NCBI GenBank assembly: GCA_019419895.1
Contig: JAHZIE010000031.1
Location: forward strand, 8,255-22,663
Source: Clostridiales bacterium
GTDB taxonomy: Bacteria; Bacillota; Clostridia; Oscillospirales; Acutalibacteraceae
Reading direction: 5' to 3'
Length of the DNA stretch: 14,409 nucleotides
Position 1 is the stretch's first letter, and every line of letters starts with the position of its first letter. The notes below the pieces were generated by a model. That model had not been told where the DNA came from and did not search any database. It worked only from the letters and a program-made list of their open reading frames with translations. Shown here one piece after another: positions 1 through 7,643 of the stretch. A program made the translations under genes and the position numbers.

Positions 1-596
1 ATTCCTTTGAAATCAGATATATCGATGGCGACGGGAGACCGGTGCCGGGGAATGTTGTCATCCAATTTGAGAAGGCGGGAAATTATAGCAGTGAGGAGCT
101 TCCCCTGCCATTAGGTTATCAGAAATTAATCCCGGCCCATCCTGGGGAAAGCTGGCTGTATCCCACCAGTTTGGAATTTATCCATGGGGAGTGGCGAGTT
201 ACCGAGCCCGTTGTCAGTGTTATGGTGGAAAAGATGGCTTCTGTTAGGATAAAATTTCAGGAAAATGAAAAGCAGCCTATGGAAAATCTGAGCTATACCG
301 CATATTTTTCTGAGGAAGGAATCGCGGAAGAACAGGTTGTTATACCTTACGGTTATAAAACCGATGAAGCACTTTCCTATCAGGTGAACGTTTTTAGAAA
401 CCAGGAGGGCAGGCTGGAAGCGTCACCCAATGAGCTCGTTTATCAACTGAAGCGGGCGGAGGAACAACAGCCTGAGGAGAATGTGCAGCCAGATACCGGA
501 AGCAAAGGCCTTTTGGCTATTGCGATAGGAGTTTTAGCGGTTTCTTTCGGCGTATTGGCTTTTGTTTTCCAGAATGGAGAAAATGGAAAGGGTTAA
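1..596 (+). CDS. C-terminal part of a sortase-type surface protein (5' end outside window)
   Basis: The reading frame is open from the window edge (first full codon at base 3), so this is the tail of a longer protein. The GTG at position 42 is internal and not the real start, because in-frame coding of similar character continues upstream of it. About 150 residues form two degenerate tandem units. Each begins with a pattern like FEIRYIDGDG / SVRIKFQENE, followed about 30 residues later by LPLGYQK / IPYGYKT. These resemble the small beta-rich repeats of Firmicutes surface adhesins (MucBP-like, a weak resemblance). Next come a Glu/Gln/Pro-rich linker, the motif QPDTG (bases 486-500), a hydrophobic segment of about 20 residues and a short tail ending in Lys. 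This order matches a cell-wall sorting signal with a variant LPXTG motif. The ligand and full domain layout lie outside the window. Two terminator hairpins follow the stop codon. Confidence 0.75.
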   Translation, partial: SFEIRYIDGDGRPVPGNVVIQFEKAGNYSSEELPLPLGYQKLIPAHPGESWLYPTSLEFIHGEWRVTEPVVSVMVEKMASVRIKFQENEKQPMENLSYTAYFSEEGIAEEQVVIPYGYKTDEALSYQVNVFRNQEGRLEASPNELVYQLKRAEEQQPEENVQPDTGSKGLLAIAIGVLAVSFGVLAFVFQNGENGKG

Positions 597-709
597 AGGA
601 CGTCCAGGGACGTTGAAGAAAAAAGAAATAAATGTCCAGGCTTTCAAAGAACTGTCACTGGATGCGTTGCCAGAAAGGGAGGGTAAGGTTGCGGAAAAAT
701 TTTTGAAGG

Positions 710-742
710 TAAGGGATAATCCCTTATTTTTACTTTTTTCAA
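710..742 (+). terminator. Rho-independent terminator of the surface-protein gene
   Basis: A perfect 7-bp stem TAAGGGA/TCCCTTA (710-716 with 720-726) has a 3-base loop. It is followed by a T-rich tract from 727 to about 739. The position, about 115 bases after the stop codon, fits the end of the surface-protein transcript. Confidence 0.6.
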
Positions 743-831
743 TCAGCCGGAGATATCGCGCGCCTATGTCCTGACTTTTTTCGGATTTTTGAAAAAGTTT
801 TTCAGTCAACTATGAGAAGAACAAAGGAAAA

Positions 832-863
832 GGACGGTAACCAGCAGGTTGTACCGTCCTTTT
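832..863. terminator. Bidirectional terminator between surface protein and GH78 gene
   Basis: The stem GGACGGTAACC (832-842) pairs with GGTT-G-TACCGTCC (847-859), with one bulged G. A run of T follows on the + strand and an A-rich stretch precedes it. On the minus strand the same hairpin is followed by TTTTCC. It can therefore stop both the rightward surface-protein transcript and the leftward GH78 transcript. Confidence 0.75.
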
Positions 864-955
864 AAAATAATGCTTTTTTACATACAGAAGGTTGCGGTAT
901 CTTTCCGCGTACAATGAAAGGGACAATAATCTCGAAATGTCGTCTGCCTATGAAA

Positions 956-2998
956 CTACAAGTCTTTCCCTCGGTAATGAATTTCTGTCTTTCCATTATG
1001 ATAGGAAACTTTGACGGGTCCCTGTTTTGTCATAAAGGAAGCCTCCATATGATCAAATAATCCGGAAACCGGATTGACCGTGAAGGTGCGGAAACCGTCG
1101 GTGGAATCCAAACCGAGAAAGTAACGAAAGGCGATTGTGGCGGGTGCCCCGCTCCATGCGTGATTTTTGGTTCCCTGGATAAAGAAATCCTCCCACAAAG
1201 TAGAATTTTCATTTGAGGCAAGGTTATAATAGCGGCTCATCATACGGCGGTAGGCTTCTTCATAATACCCCATTTCGCACAGGGCTGTGAGGATATAATT
1301 TTCCATATAGACCGTAGAATTAAAAACCGACAGAAGGATATCGCGGATATTCGGATATCTTTCCTTGGGACAGAGTCCTGAAAGAACAGCCATGGCATTG
1401 GCGCGATCGTCAACAAAATTACCGGACGCGTAAAATCTGCCGTTCCAGAAATTTTTTTCAAAGGCCGCTGAGAGGATATCCTTCCTCTGCGAGAGAAAGT
1501 CATCAAAGCGGTGATCATCCAGTAAAGAGGCCATCGTCTGGGCAAAAGAGAGGGCGGAGTAATACCAGGCGTTCCTCAATACAGGAATATCTTGATTGTA
1601 GAGATGGTCATACCATATATGCCACCATGATTTATCGCACCGTGTAATCAATCCATTCTCTGTCAATTTCCAGAGCTGAAGATAACGGACAACAGGCTCA
1701 AAAGCTTGGAGAAGAGTTTTCTTGTCAGATGTATAATGGTAATACTGGGCTAACAACCCCCATTCGCTGATTGCGTTTAAAACCTGCGCGGACATTTCCC
1801 TGTAATTGCTGCCTGGAACATTACCGACCAAGATATCTCCTTGCCTTAGATTAATAAAATCATAGATGGATTTTTTAACAAGCTTGCGGGCGCTTGGGCT
1901 TAAAAGGAACATCACCTGCGGCACCTGGACAGAGAGATCACCGATCCATTGTCCCCGCTCACGATCGGGGCAGTCCATAAAGTTATCCCTCATACAGACA
2001 TACAGGGTCCGGGCGGCTTTGTCAACCAACCGGTTTAAAAGTTCATTGTCACATCGGAAAGAACCGGTGATATCGCAGTCATAGCCGGATTCTATGATTC
2101 CAATTTCAGGGGAAAGGGAAGGGGGGAAGGAAACTGTCAGTTCCTCACCATATAGATATGCCGGGAAACGGAATTCATTATCCCCTTTTTTGCAGACATA
2201 TTCAAAAATCTGGCTGTTGTAACGGTTATGATGATCCCCAGGTCCTCCCGGCACAACAGAGCGATCCGTATCAAACCGGAGAATTTCCCCGCCAGAAGCT
2301 TTCACCTTCAGCCAGGGGGAAAACGTCATGGCATGGGCAAGAGAATAGTGATGGAGCCCATCCCGGAATGCGGTTTCCCGCAGAGAAGCGGGAGCGCTGA
2401 AGCGGTGCATAGGAATAGGACGTTCATAACAGTCGCCCCATACCTCATTTTCGTATACAACAGCCGGAGAAAAGGCCGAATCATCAAAATCCGGCTGTTC
2501 AAAACCATCGCAGATAGTTCCGGCACGATAGCAGATGTCATCCCCCCCATACAGACGGGAGGGGGAATGACCTTCTACAGTGCCATATCCCGGGTGTCTC
2601 ATACAGAGAAAATTCTCATCGCTGAAAATTCCCAAAGAGCCGCATTCCATAATCATTCCCGCTCTGGTACTGTCGATATTATTCCGCCCGCTGTTTCCGT
2701 AATACCATACTAGGATGGCAATCACGTTGCGTCCCTTCTTTAAATGGGAAGCGACATCTACCCGATCGGCGTAACCGCATCCGTGAAGGCTTTCACGGAA
2801 CAACCCTCCTTCGCAGACAGCAAGGCTTCCATTGACGTACATCCAATATTTGGTGTCAACCCCAATCAAAACTTCCGCGCGTTCAGGCAAAGTATCGATT
2901 TCAAAGCTTTTCCGAAAGACCACCCAGTCATTTTTTCTAGTATTATCGTCAGCCCAGATCCACTGGGCGCGAAAAGGAATTTTTTCTGTTTCTCTCAT
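956..2998 (-). CDS. GH78 family glycoside hydrolase (alpha-L-rhamnosidase-like)
   Basis: This 680-residue protein most likely hydrolyses terminal alpha-L-rhamnose from glycosides or polysaccharides. No signal peptide is visible, so it probably acts in the cytoplasm on imported oligosaccharides. The N-terminal ~150 residues (QWIWADDN..., then WMYVNG) form the beta-sandwich region typical of bacterial rhamnosidases. An (alpha/alpha)6-barrel-type region follows. The motif CPDRERGQWIGD at residues 343-354 carries Glu347, the candidate general acid. TLWEDF (Glu603) and KNHAWSG (His613) are the conserved C-terminal active-site segments. A short beta domain (FRTFTVNPVSG...) closes the protein. The length is on the short side for the family. 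The start is supported by GGGAGG upstream of the ATG and a promoter behind it. The gene is monocistronic. The family call is firm; the exact substrate is inferred, and some GH78 relatives have other specificities. Confidence 0.85.
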   Translation of the reverse strand: MRETEKIPFRAQWIWADDNTRKNDWVVFRKSFEIDTLPERAEVLIGVDTKYWMYVNGSLAVCEGGLFRESLHGCGYADRVDVASHLKKGRNVIAILVWYYGNSGRNNIDSTRAGMIMECGSLGIFSDENFLCMRHPGYGTVEGHSPSRLYGGDDICYRAGTICDGFEQPDFDDSAFSPAVVYENEVWGDCYERPIPMHRFSAPASLRETAFRDGLHHYSLAHAMTFSPWLKVKASGGEILRFDTDRSVVPGGPGDHHNRYNSQIFEYVCKKGDNEFRFPAYLYGEELTVSFPPSLSPEIGIIESGYDCDITGSFRCDNELLNRLVDKAARTLYVCMRDNFMDCPDRERGQWIGDLSVQVPQVMFLLSPSARKLVKKSIYDFINLRQGDILVGNVPGSNYREMSAQVLNAISEWGLLAQYYHYTSDKKTLLQAFEPVVRYLQLWKLTENGLITRCDKSWWHIWYDHLYNQDIPVLRNAWYYSALSFAQTMASLLDDHRFDDFLSQRKDILSAAFEKNFWNGRFYASGNFVDDRANAMAVLSGLCPKERYPNIRDILLSVFNSTVYMENYILTALCEMGYYEEAYRRMMSRYYNLASNENSTLWEDFFIQGTKNHAWSGAPATIAFRYFLGLDSTDGFRTFTVNPVSGLFDHMEASFMTKQGPVKVSYHNGKTEIHYRGKDL

Positions 2999-3022
2999 TT
3001 TGAAACCTCCCTTACAGGGCCG

Positions 3023-3052
3023 ATTATAACACAGATGGGAGGAAAAAGTCTA
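3023..3052 (-). promoter_or_regulatory. Promoter of the GH78 gene
   Basis: On the minus strand the -10 TATAAT (3023-3028) lies 18 bases downstream of a -35-like TAGACT (3047-3052, 4 of 6 matches). The ribosome site GGGAGG follows about 15 bases later, which leaves a very short leader. Confidence 0.6.
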
Positions 3053-3460
3053 CAAAATCTGAAAGAGAATATTTCTTTCGACTCCTTTATGTGTCAGTTT
3101 TTGTAAGCCATAAAATTAGATTTAAAAAATAGATTGTTTTGAACTTAATAGGAATCTTGAATCCTTACCATACCTTGCCCTGAAAACAATAGAAATGACA
3201 GCTTCTTTTACCGTATGCATATCTGTTATGGATTCTTAGAAGGAAAGAGATATGTCTGCGCGAAACAGGCGTTCTGTTATAAAAACTATTGACAGCGTTG
3301 GATAGAAAACTAAATTGTGGCTCAAGGAGACAGGGAAGGAGTTCCAAATAAAAAATAGGAGGATGTTAACTGACACAAAGCTTTTACTCACAGAAACGAA
3401 TAAGGATGGGAAATCTCATCCGGGAATTTAGATAAAACAGATGCAAGGATTGCATGGTTA

Positions 3461-3469
3461 TGATATAAT
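3461..3469 (+). promoter_or_regulatory. Extended -10 promoter of the zinc transporter operon
   Basis: The sequence TGATATAAT is a perfect extended -10 element (TGnTATAAT). At the right spacing the -35 region is weak (ATGCAA near 3441), as is common with extended -10 promoters. Transcription would start near 3476 and give a leader of about 90 bases. Confidence 0.6.
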
Positions 3470-3501
3470 AAAACTGTAAAAATAACTGAAACTAAAAGGT
3501 A

Positions 3502-3534
3502 CAGCCTGGGCAAAAGGGCACAGGCTGCGTTTTC
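3502..3534 (+). other. Hairpin in the znuA 5' leader
   Basis: A perfect 7-bp stem CAGCCTG (3502-3508) with CAGGCTG (3521-3527) has a 12-base loop and is followed by CGTTTT. It sits between the likely transcription start and the znuA ribosome site. It could be a weak attenuator or an mRNA-stabilising stem. The T-tract is short, so a full terminator is not certain. Confidence 0.4.
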
Positions 3535-3565
3535 CTGTTGGAGTTGTGGCTGAGGAGAGATAATT

Positions 3566-4504
3566 TTGAAATTTAAGACTACCGCTGTGATACTTTCTCT
3601 GCTGCTGGCAAGTATGGTAATCATCACGGGAACTAAAATTGTTGTCAGGCCTGGAATGGACAGTGGACAAGAGATTAAGGTGGTAACTTCCTTTTATCCG
3701 GTGTATATCATTGCGCTTAATCTGACTGAGGGGACAGATATTCATCTTGAGAATCTGACGGAGCCCACCAGCGGATGCCTCCATGATTATCAGTTGCGTC
3801 CTCAGGATATGGTGACACTGGAAGGCGCCGATCTCTTTTTAATCAACGGTGGGGGAATGGAATCTTTTTTGGACAGCGTTATGGAGAATTACCCGGAACT
3901 GGAGGTGGCAGAGGCGTGCAGCGGAATTGAACTGTTGTCCTCGGAAGAGGAGGCCCATGGTGATCATGACCATGATCACGATCATGGGGAATATAATGCT
4001 CATGCCTGGCTGAGTCCGGAAAGATATCTTCAGCAGATAGAAAATCTCACAGAGGCTCTGTGCAGGATTTCTCCAGAAAATGCCGCCCGGATTCGCAGCA
4101 ATGGGGTTAAATATAAGGAAAAGGTGCGCGAACTAAAGGAAAAAATGGAATCTGAGCTTTCCGGAATTGTACATCGGGATGTTATCTTATTCCATGATTC
4201 TTTCGCCTATTTCGCGGATGAATTTGATCTGCACGTGGTCAAAACAATAGTAGTTGAGGGTGATACGGCTTTAAGCGCCGGGGAAATTTCAGAAATTGTA
4301 GATTTGATTCAGCAGGCTGGAGTGAAGGTGCTTTTCTGTGAAGAGCAGTATTCCACCCGTCTTGCGGAGGAAATATCCAAAGAGACAGATGCCAGGCTTT
4401 ATGTGCTGGATACCTGTGTCCGCGGGGAGTATAAGACGGATGCCTATTTGGAGGCAATGGAAAAAAATCTTGTGTTGTTGAAAGAGGCGCTGAAGGAAAG
4501 CTGA
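3566..4504 (+). CDS. znuA: Zinc (manganese) ABC transporter substrate-binding protein
   Basis: This 312-residue protein of the cluster A-I (ZnuA/AdcA/TroA) family captures zinc outside the membrane and delivers it to the ZnuCB importer. Expected metal ligands are visible: His73 (GCLHDYQ), His146 (NAHAWLSP), His210 (FHDSF) and an acidic residue near Glu259 (FCEEQYS). Between the first two lies a His/Asp-rich loop (residues 131-140, HGDHDHDHDH), the hallmark of zinc-specific members. The start is a TTG, supported by AGGAGA seven bases upstream and by the hydrophobic N-terminal segment that begins right after it. Residues 7-22 form a membrane segment, but there is no cysteine and hence no lipobox. 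The protein is therefore probably held by an uncleaved anchor or released by signal peptidase I, unlike most Gram-positive homologues. It is the first gene of znuA-znuC-znuB. Manganese cannot be fully excluded. Confidence 0.9.
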   Translation: MKFKTTAVILSLLLASMVIITGTKIVVRPGMDSGQEIKVVTSFYPVYIIALNLTEGTDIHLENLTEPTSGCLHDYQLRPQDMVTLEGADLFLINGGGMESFLDSVMENYPELEVAEACSGIELLSSEEEAHGDHDHDHDHGEYNAHAWLSPERYLQQIENLTEALCRISPENAARIRSNGVKYKEKVRELKEKMESELSGIVHRDVILFHDSFAYFADEFDLHVVKTIVVEGDTALSAGEISEIVDLIQQAGVKVLFCEEQYSTRLAEEISKETDARLYVLDTCVRGEYKTDAYLEAMEKNLVLLKEALKES

Positions 4505-4540
4505 CAGCGGTATATTGAAAATCAGAAAATGGAGGAAGCT

Positions 4541-5317
4541 ATGGAAGAAAAAAAAGCCTGCGGACTGCATTGTATCCGCATGAACCATATTGGCGTCAAA
4601 GCGGGAAAACAGGAATTAATACACGATGTGAATCTTCATTTTCATTGCGGCGAGCTGGCGGTTATCATCGGCAGGAACGGAGCGGGAAAATCCACCCTGC
4701 TGAAGGCGATTTTGGGGGAAATTCCCCATACAGGTGATATTCAATTCAGGGACAGGGAGGACGGGACGATTCAGAAGCTGACTATTGGGTATGTCCCCCA
4801 GACCATCAATATCGATCGGAATTCTCCAGCCAGCGTTTATGATATGTTTGCCTCCTATGTGTCAGACTATCCGGTATTTTGGCGGCAGAAGAAAAAGCTG
4901 AAAAAAGAAATTGTAGATCAGCTGAATATTTTCCGGGCAGGCAGGCTGATTGACCAAAGGGTGGGCAGCCTTTCGGGGGGAGAGCTGCAAAGGGTGATGC
5001 TTTCCATCGCTACCATGCCGCGTCCCAACCTTCTTATCCTTGACGAGCCCGCCTCTGGTATTGATAAAGCCGGAATGGAGCTGTTTTATCACATTATCAC
5101 AGATTTAAAGGATAACTATGATATGTCGGTGATCCTGGTTTCTCATGATTTGGATTTTGTCGAGCAGTATGCCGATAAGGTGATTTTGCTTGATAAAACG
5201 GTGCTTTGTGAAGGAACGCCGCGGCATGTATTCAGCAGTCAGGAATTCCGGGATGTATTTCATGTCCCGATGTATACCGACGAACCGAAATCTCCCGTCA
5301 GGAAGGAAAAGATATGA
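4541..5317 (+). CDS. znuC: Zinc ABC transporter ATP-binding protein
   Basis: This 258-residue ABC ATPase powers zinc import with ZnuB. Counting from Met at 4541, it shows Walker A GRNGAGKST (44-52), the Q-loop glutamine at 87 (YVPQ), the signature LSGGE (144-148), Walker B LLILDE (164-169), the D-loop aspartate at 175 and the switch His202 (LVSHD). An ATG at 4529 is in frame, but the ATG at 4541 is preferred because GGAGG (4531-4535) lies just ahead of it and overlaps the first ATG. It starts 36 bases after znuA and its end overlaps znuB by 4 bases, so the three are one operon. The family assignment is firm; the substrate is taken from the neighbour with the His-rich loop. Confidence 0.93.
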   Translation: MEEKKACGLHCIRMNHIGVKAGKQELIHDVNLHFHCGELAVIIGRNGAGKSTLLKAILGEIPHTGDIQFRDREDGTIQKLTIGYVPQTINIDRNSPASVYDMFASYVSDYPVFWRQKKKLKKEIVDQLNIFRAGRLIDQRVGSLSGGELQRVMLSIATMPRPNLLILDEPASGIDKAGMELFYHIITDLKDNYDMSVILVSHDLDFVEQYADKVILLDKTVLCEGTPRHVFSSQEFRDVFHVPMYTDEPKSPVRKEKI

Positions 5318-6159
5318 TGTCATCGATTTATTCCGTGCTGGAAACAGTGCTTCCCTTTGAATGGATACAATATGATTTTATGAAGAACGCTTTGCTGGCG
5401 ATTTTCATGATCTGCCCCTTGTATGGTATGATTGGGACAATGATTGTCAATAACAGTATGGCGTTTTTTTCAGACGCCCTGGGACATTCCGCCCTGTGCG
5501 GCGTCGCGATTGGTCTGATTTTCGGGATTGGAGATACCAATCTGTCCATGGTGATTTTCGCTGTGATTTTTTCGCTGGCGCTGAATAAGATAAAAAACGC
5601 CAATATGTCCTCGACAGACACTATCATCAGTGTTTTTTCCTCTCTTGGTGTGGCGGTAGGCCTTGCCGCCCTTTCCAAAAACGGAGATTTCAGCAAATAC
5701 TCCAGCCTGCTGGTGGGCGATATCCTGAGCATCAGCGCTAAGGAGCTGGGATACCTGTTGGTGGTGCTGGTGGTGACAGTCGTATTTTGGTTCACCTGTT
5801 TCAATAAGCTCAACGCTGTCAGCGTCAATGCTTCCCTGGCAAAGACCAGGGGGATTCGCGTAGGGCTGATTGACAATCTTTTCGCTGTTTTGACTGCTGT
5901 TATTGTAACGATTTCAATTCAGTGGGTGGGACTTTTGATTATCAATGCCATGCTGATCCTTCCTGCGGCGGCCAGCAGGAATATTTCTTCCAATATGAGG
6001 GAATATCACCTTTATTCTCTGCTTTTTTCCTTCTTTTCCGGTATTATAGGATTAATTGTTTCTTTTTATTCCAATATTGCTTCAGGGCCGATGATTGTTA
6101 TTTTAGCGGCAGGCGTCTTTTTTGTCACCTTCCTTTTTAAAAAAAAGGCGAAAAACTGA
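5314..6159 (+). CDS. znuB: Zinc ABC transporter permease (ABC-3 family)
   Basis: This 281-residue integral membrane protein of the ABC-3 family forms the channel of the importer. It has a series of about eight hydrophobic segments across its length. Family-typical stretches are visible: FFSDALGHSALCGVAIG near the N-terminus and IQWVGLLIINAMLILPAAAS near residue 210, the latter being highly conserved in ZnuB/MntB permeases. The start ATG overlaps the znuC stop (ATGA), indicating translational coupling. A second ATG directly follows, so the true start is one of two adjacent codons. An AGGAAGGA ribosome site lies about 6 bases upstream. The C-terminus is a basic KKKAKN tail. No terminator follows before prfB. 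Confidence 0.92.
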   Translation: MMSSIYSVLETVLPFEWIQYDFMKNALLAIFMICPLYGMIGTMIVNNSMAFFSDALGHSALCGVAIGLIFGIGDTNLSMVIFAVIFSLALNKIKNANMSSTDTIISVFSSLGVAVGLAALSKNGDFSKYSSLLVGDILSISAKELGYLLVVLVVTVVFWFTCFNKLNAVSVNASLAKTRGIRVGLIDNLFAVLTAVIVTISIQWVGLLIINAMLILPAAASRNISSNMREYHLYSLLFSFFSGIIGLIVSFYSNIASGPMIVILAAGVFFVTFLFKKKAKN

Positions 6160-6169
6160 TGGGAAGGGA

Positions 6170-6198
6170 TTTACATGCTCCAGAGATTCAGGTATAAT
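6170..6198 (+). promoter_or_regulatory. prfB: Promoter of prfB
   Basis: The -35 TTTACA (6170-6175, 5 of 6 matches) and a perfect -10 TATAAT (6193-6198) are separated by the ideal 17 bases. This lets prfB be expressed independently of the zinc operon, although read-through from znuB is possible because no terminator lies between. Confidence 0.8.
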
Positions 6199-6238
6199 TA
6201 AGTATTGTCATATAAATAAAAGGGGAAGAATTTAAATT

Positions 6239-7378
6239 ATGTTACAGTTTGAAGAGTTGCGTTTGAAGCTGGAAAGCCGCAGGCCGGAACTAAAAGAGCT
6301 GTCAGAAGCTCTGGGAATTGCCCAGATGAAAATAGAAATTGAAGAATTGGAGCATAAGGCGGCGGAGCCGGGTTTTTGGGATGATATGCAGAATTCCCAG
6401 AAAATCCTCCAGAGAACCAGCGGGCTGAAAGGAAAGCTGGAGGCCTATGAAAAGCTTTGCGGGGATTATGAGGATGCCTTGGCTTTGATTGAGCTGGCGA
6501 ATGAAGAGGGAGATTTGTCCCTTCTTCCGGAGGCCGAGGAAAATGTAAAAACAGTGATAGAAGAAATGGAAAGCCAAAAACTTTCTACTTTGCTGACTGG
6601 GGAATATGATGCGAGTCCTGCCATTCTGACCTTTCACGCGGGAGCCGGCGGGACAGAGGCGCAGGATTGGGCGGAAATGCTTTTCCGTATGTATCAGCAT
6701 TGGGCGGAGCAGCATCATTATAAGGTAAAAACCCTGGATTATCTCGAGGGAGACGAGGCCGGTCTGAAAAGCGCCACCATTCTGGTGGAAGGGGAAAATG
6801 CTTATGGCTTTTTGAAAAGCGAGTCCGGAGTGCACCGTCTGGTTCGTGTTTCTCCCTTTGATTCCTCCGGCCGGCGGCATACCTCCTTTGCCTCTCTGGA
6901 AGTCATGCCGGAAATTGAGGACGACGTGGAGGTGGAGATCAATCCAGATGATTTGAAGGTGGATACCTACCGATCCAGCGGAGCCGGCGGTCAGCATGTT
7001 AATAAAACGGAATCGGCCATCCGAATCACCCATATTCCAACCGGTATCATTGTTGCCTGCCAGAATGAACGCAGCCAGCATCAAAACAGGGAGATGGCAA
7101 TGAAAATGCTGCGTTCCAAGCTGGTTGAAATCAAGGAGCGGGAACATTTGGATAAGATTGAGGATATCAAAGGGGTGCAGAAGGAAATCGCCTGGGGTTC
7201 CCAGATCCGTTCTTATGTCTTTATGCCCTATACTATGGTCAAGGATCACCGTACCGGATACGAAACCGGTAATGTCAATGCGGTGATGGACGGTGACCTG
7301 GATGGATTTATCAACGCCTATTTAAAGGCTCAGAGTCTCGGTACACTGGCAAACCCGGAGCTGGCGGCGGATGACTGA
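6239..7378 (+). CDS. prfB: Peptide chain release factor 2
   Basis: RF2 recognises stop codons UAA and UGA and triggers release of the finished protein at the ribosome. The 379-residue product has the stop-codon reading motif SPF at residues 205-207 (HRLVRVSPFDSSGRRHTSFASL region) and the catalytic GGQ at residues 250-252 (SSGAGGQHVNKTE). These are the same positions as in the E. coli protein from memory. An N-terminal coiled-coil domain (residues 1-100) and the C-terminal segment HRTGYETGNVNAVMDGDLDGFI complete the family layout. The ribosome site is AGGGGA upstream of ATG. The programmed +1 frameshift near codon 26 that autoregulates RF2 in most bacteria is absent: the frame runs uninterrupted through CTG GGA at codons 25-26. 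The gene has its own promoter and a strong terminator about 180 bases after the stop. Confidence 0.97.
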   Translation: MLQFEELRLKLESRRPELKELSEALGIAQMKIEIEELEHKAAEPGFWDDMQNSQKILQRTSGLKGKLEAYEKLCGDYEDALALIELANEEGDLSLLPEAEENVKTVIEEMESQKLSTLLTGEYDASPAILTFHAGAGGTEAQDWAEMLFRMYQHWAEQHHYKVKTLDYLEGDEAGLKSATILVEGENAYGFLKSESGVHRLVRVSPFDSSGRRHTSFASLEVMPEIEDDVEVEINPDDLKVDTYRSSGAGGQHVNKTESAIRITHIPTGIIVACQNERSQHQNREMAMKMLRSKLVEIKEREHLDKIEDIKGVQKEIAWGSQIRSYVFMPYTMVKDHRTGYETGNVNAVMDGDLDGFINAYLKAQSLGTLANPELAADD

Positions 7379-7558
7379 TTTGCCAGTGGAATAGACATTG
7401 TTTTGTGACAGTGCGGAGTTATGGCGGGATCTTCCAGAAGGTTGAGGTGAGAAAGTCTGAAAAGTTTTTTCACCGTTTTAGAGTGCCTTGATTATTTTTG
7501 GTCCGCAGAGGAGTGAGAGAAAAATTCCCTCCTGTTTTATCCTTATGAATCAAACGAT

Positions 7559-7604
7559 AAAACCCACTCTATGGAAATACTCAATTTCCATAGAGTGGGT
7601 TTTT
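7559..7604. terminator. Strong bidirectional terminator between prfB and GH94 gene
   Basis: A perfect 20-bp stem (7559-7578 with 7584-7603; AACCCACTCTATGG with its complement) has a 5-base loop. T runs follow in both directions (TTTTT on +, TTTTAT on -). It lies between convergent genes. A weaker GGTGA/TCACC stem precedes it near 7447-7483. Confidence 0.9.
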
Positions 7605-7643
7605 ACTATCCCTTAATTAGAGAAAACCACTTCTGTATAAGAA

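Larger units (their letters stand above)
597..955. other. Intergenic region between convergent genes
   Basis: This gap lies between the surface-protein stop and the GH78 stop. It holds two hairpins that look like terminators (listed separately). A + strand ORF covering 562-774 runs straight through the first hairpin, has no suitable ribosome site and overlaps the end of the surface protein, so I do not call it. A short GGACGTCC palindrome lies at 598-605 with no evident role. Confidence 0.5.
2999..3565. other. Divergent intergenic region between GH78 and znuA
   Basis: Besides the GH78 promoter on the minus strand and the znuA promoter and leader hairpin on the + strand (listed separately), this gap holds a possible second + promoter: TTGACA at 3289-3294, 16 bases, TAAATT at 3311-3316. 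A 22-codon + ORF at 3363-3431 has AGGAGG directly against its ATG, which is too close for normal initiation. A stem of about 8 bp lies at 3404-3421 (GGATGGGA with TCTCATCC). I found no convincing Zur, AdcR or Fur operator by eye. Confidence 0.4.

Noticed and set aside
562..774. Plus-strand ORF of about 70 codons after the surface protein
   Set aside because: It overlaps the end of the surface-protein gene, has no properly spaced ribosome site and reads through the terminator hairpin at 710-742.
2228..2713. Plus-strand ORF of 161 codons within the GH78 gene
   Set aside because: It is antisense to a well-supported glycoside hydrolase gene and has no ribosome site or recognisable domain.
3165..3347. 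Minus-strand 60-codon ORF between GH78 and znuA
   Set aside because: It has no ribosome site or recognisable product and lies in a region with plus-strand promoter signals.
6134..6159. TTTTTAAAAAAAA run at the end of znuB as a slippage or frameshift site
   Set aside because: It encodes only the last few residues of the protein, so slippage would have little effect; a basic KKK tail is enough to explain it.
6302..7249. Long minus-strand ORF (315 codons) opposite prfB
   Set aside because: It lies entirely antisense to a certain gene, its protein is low-complexity and resembles no family, and it is explained by codon bias of prfB.
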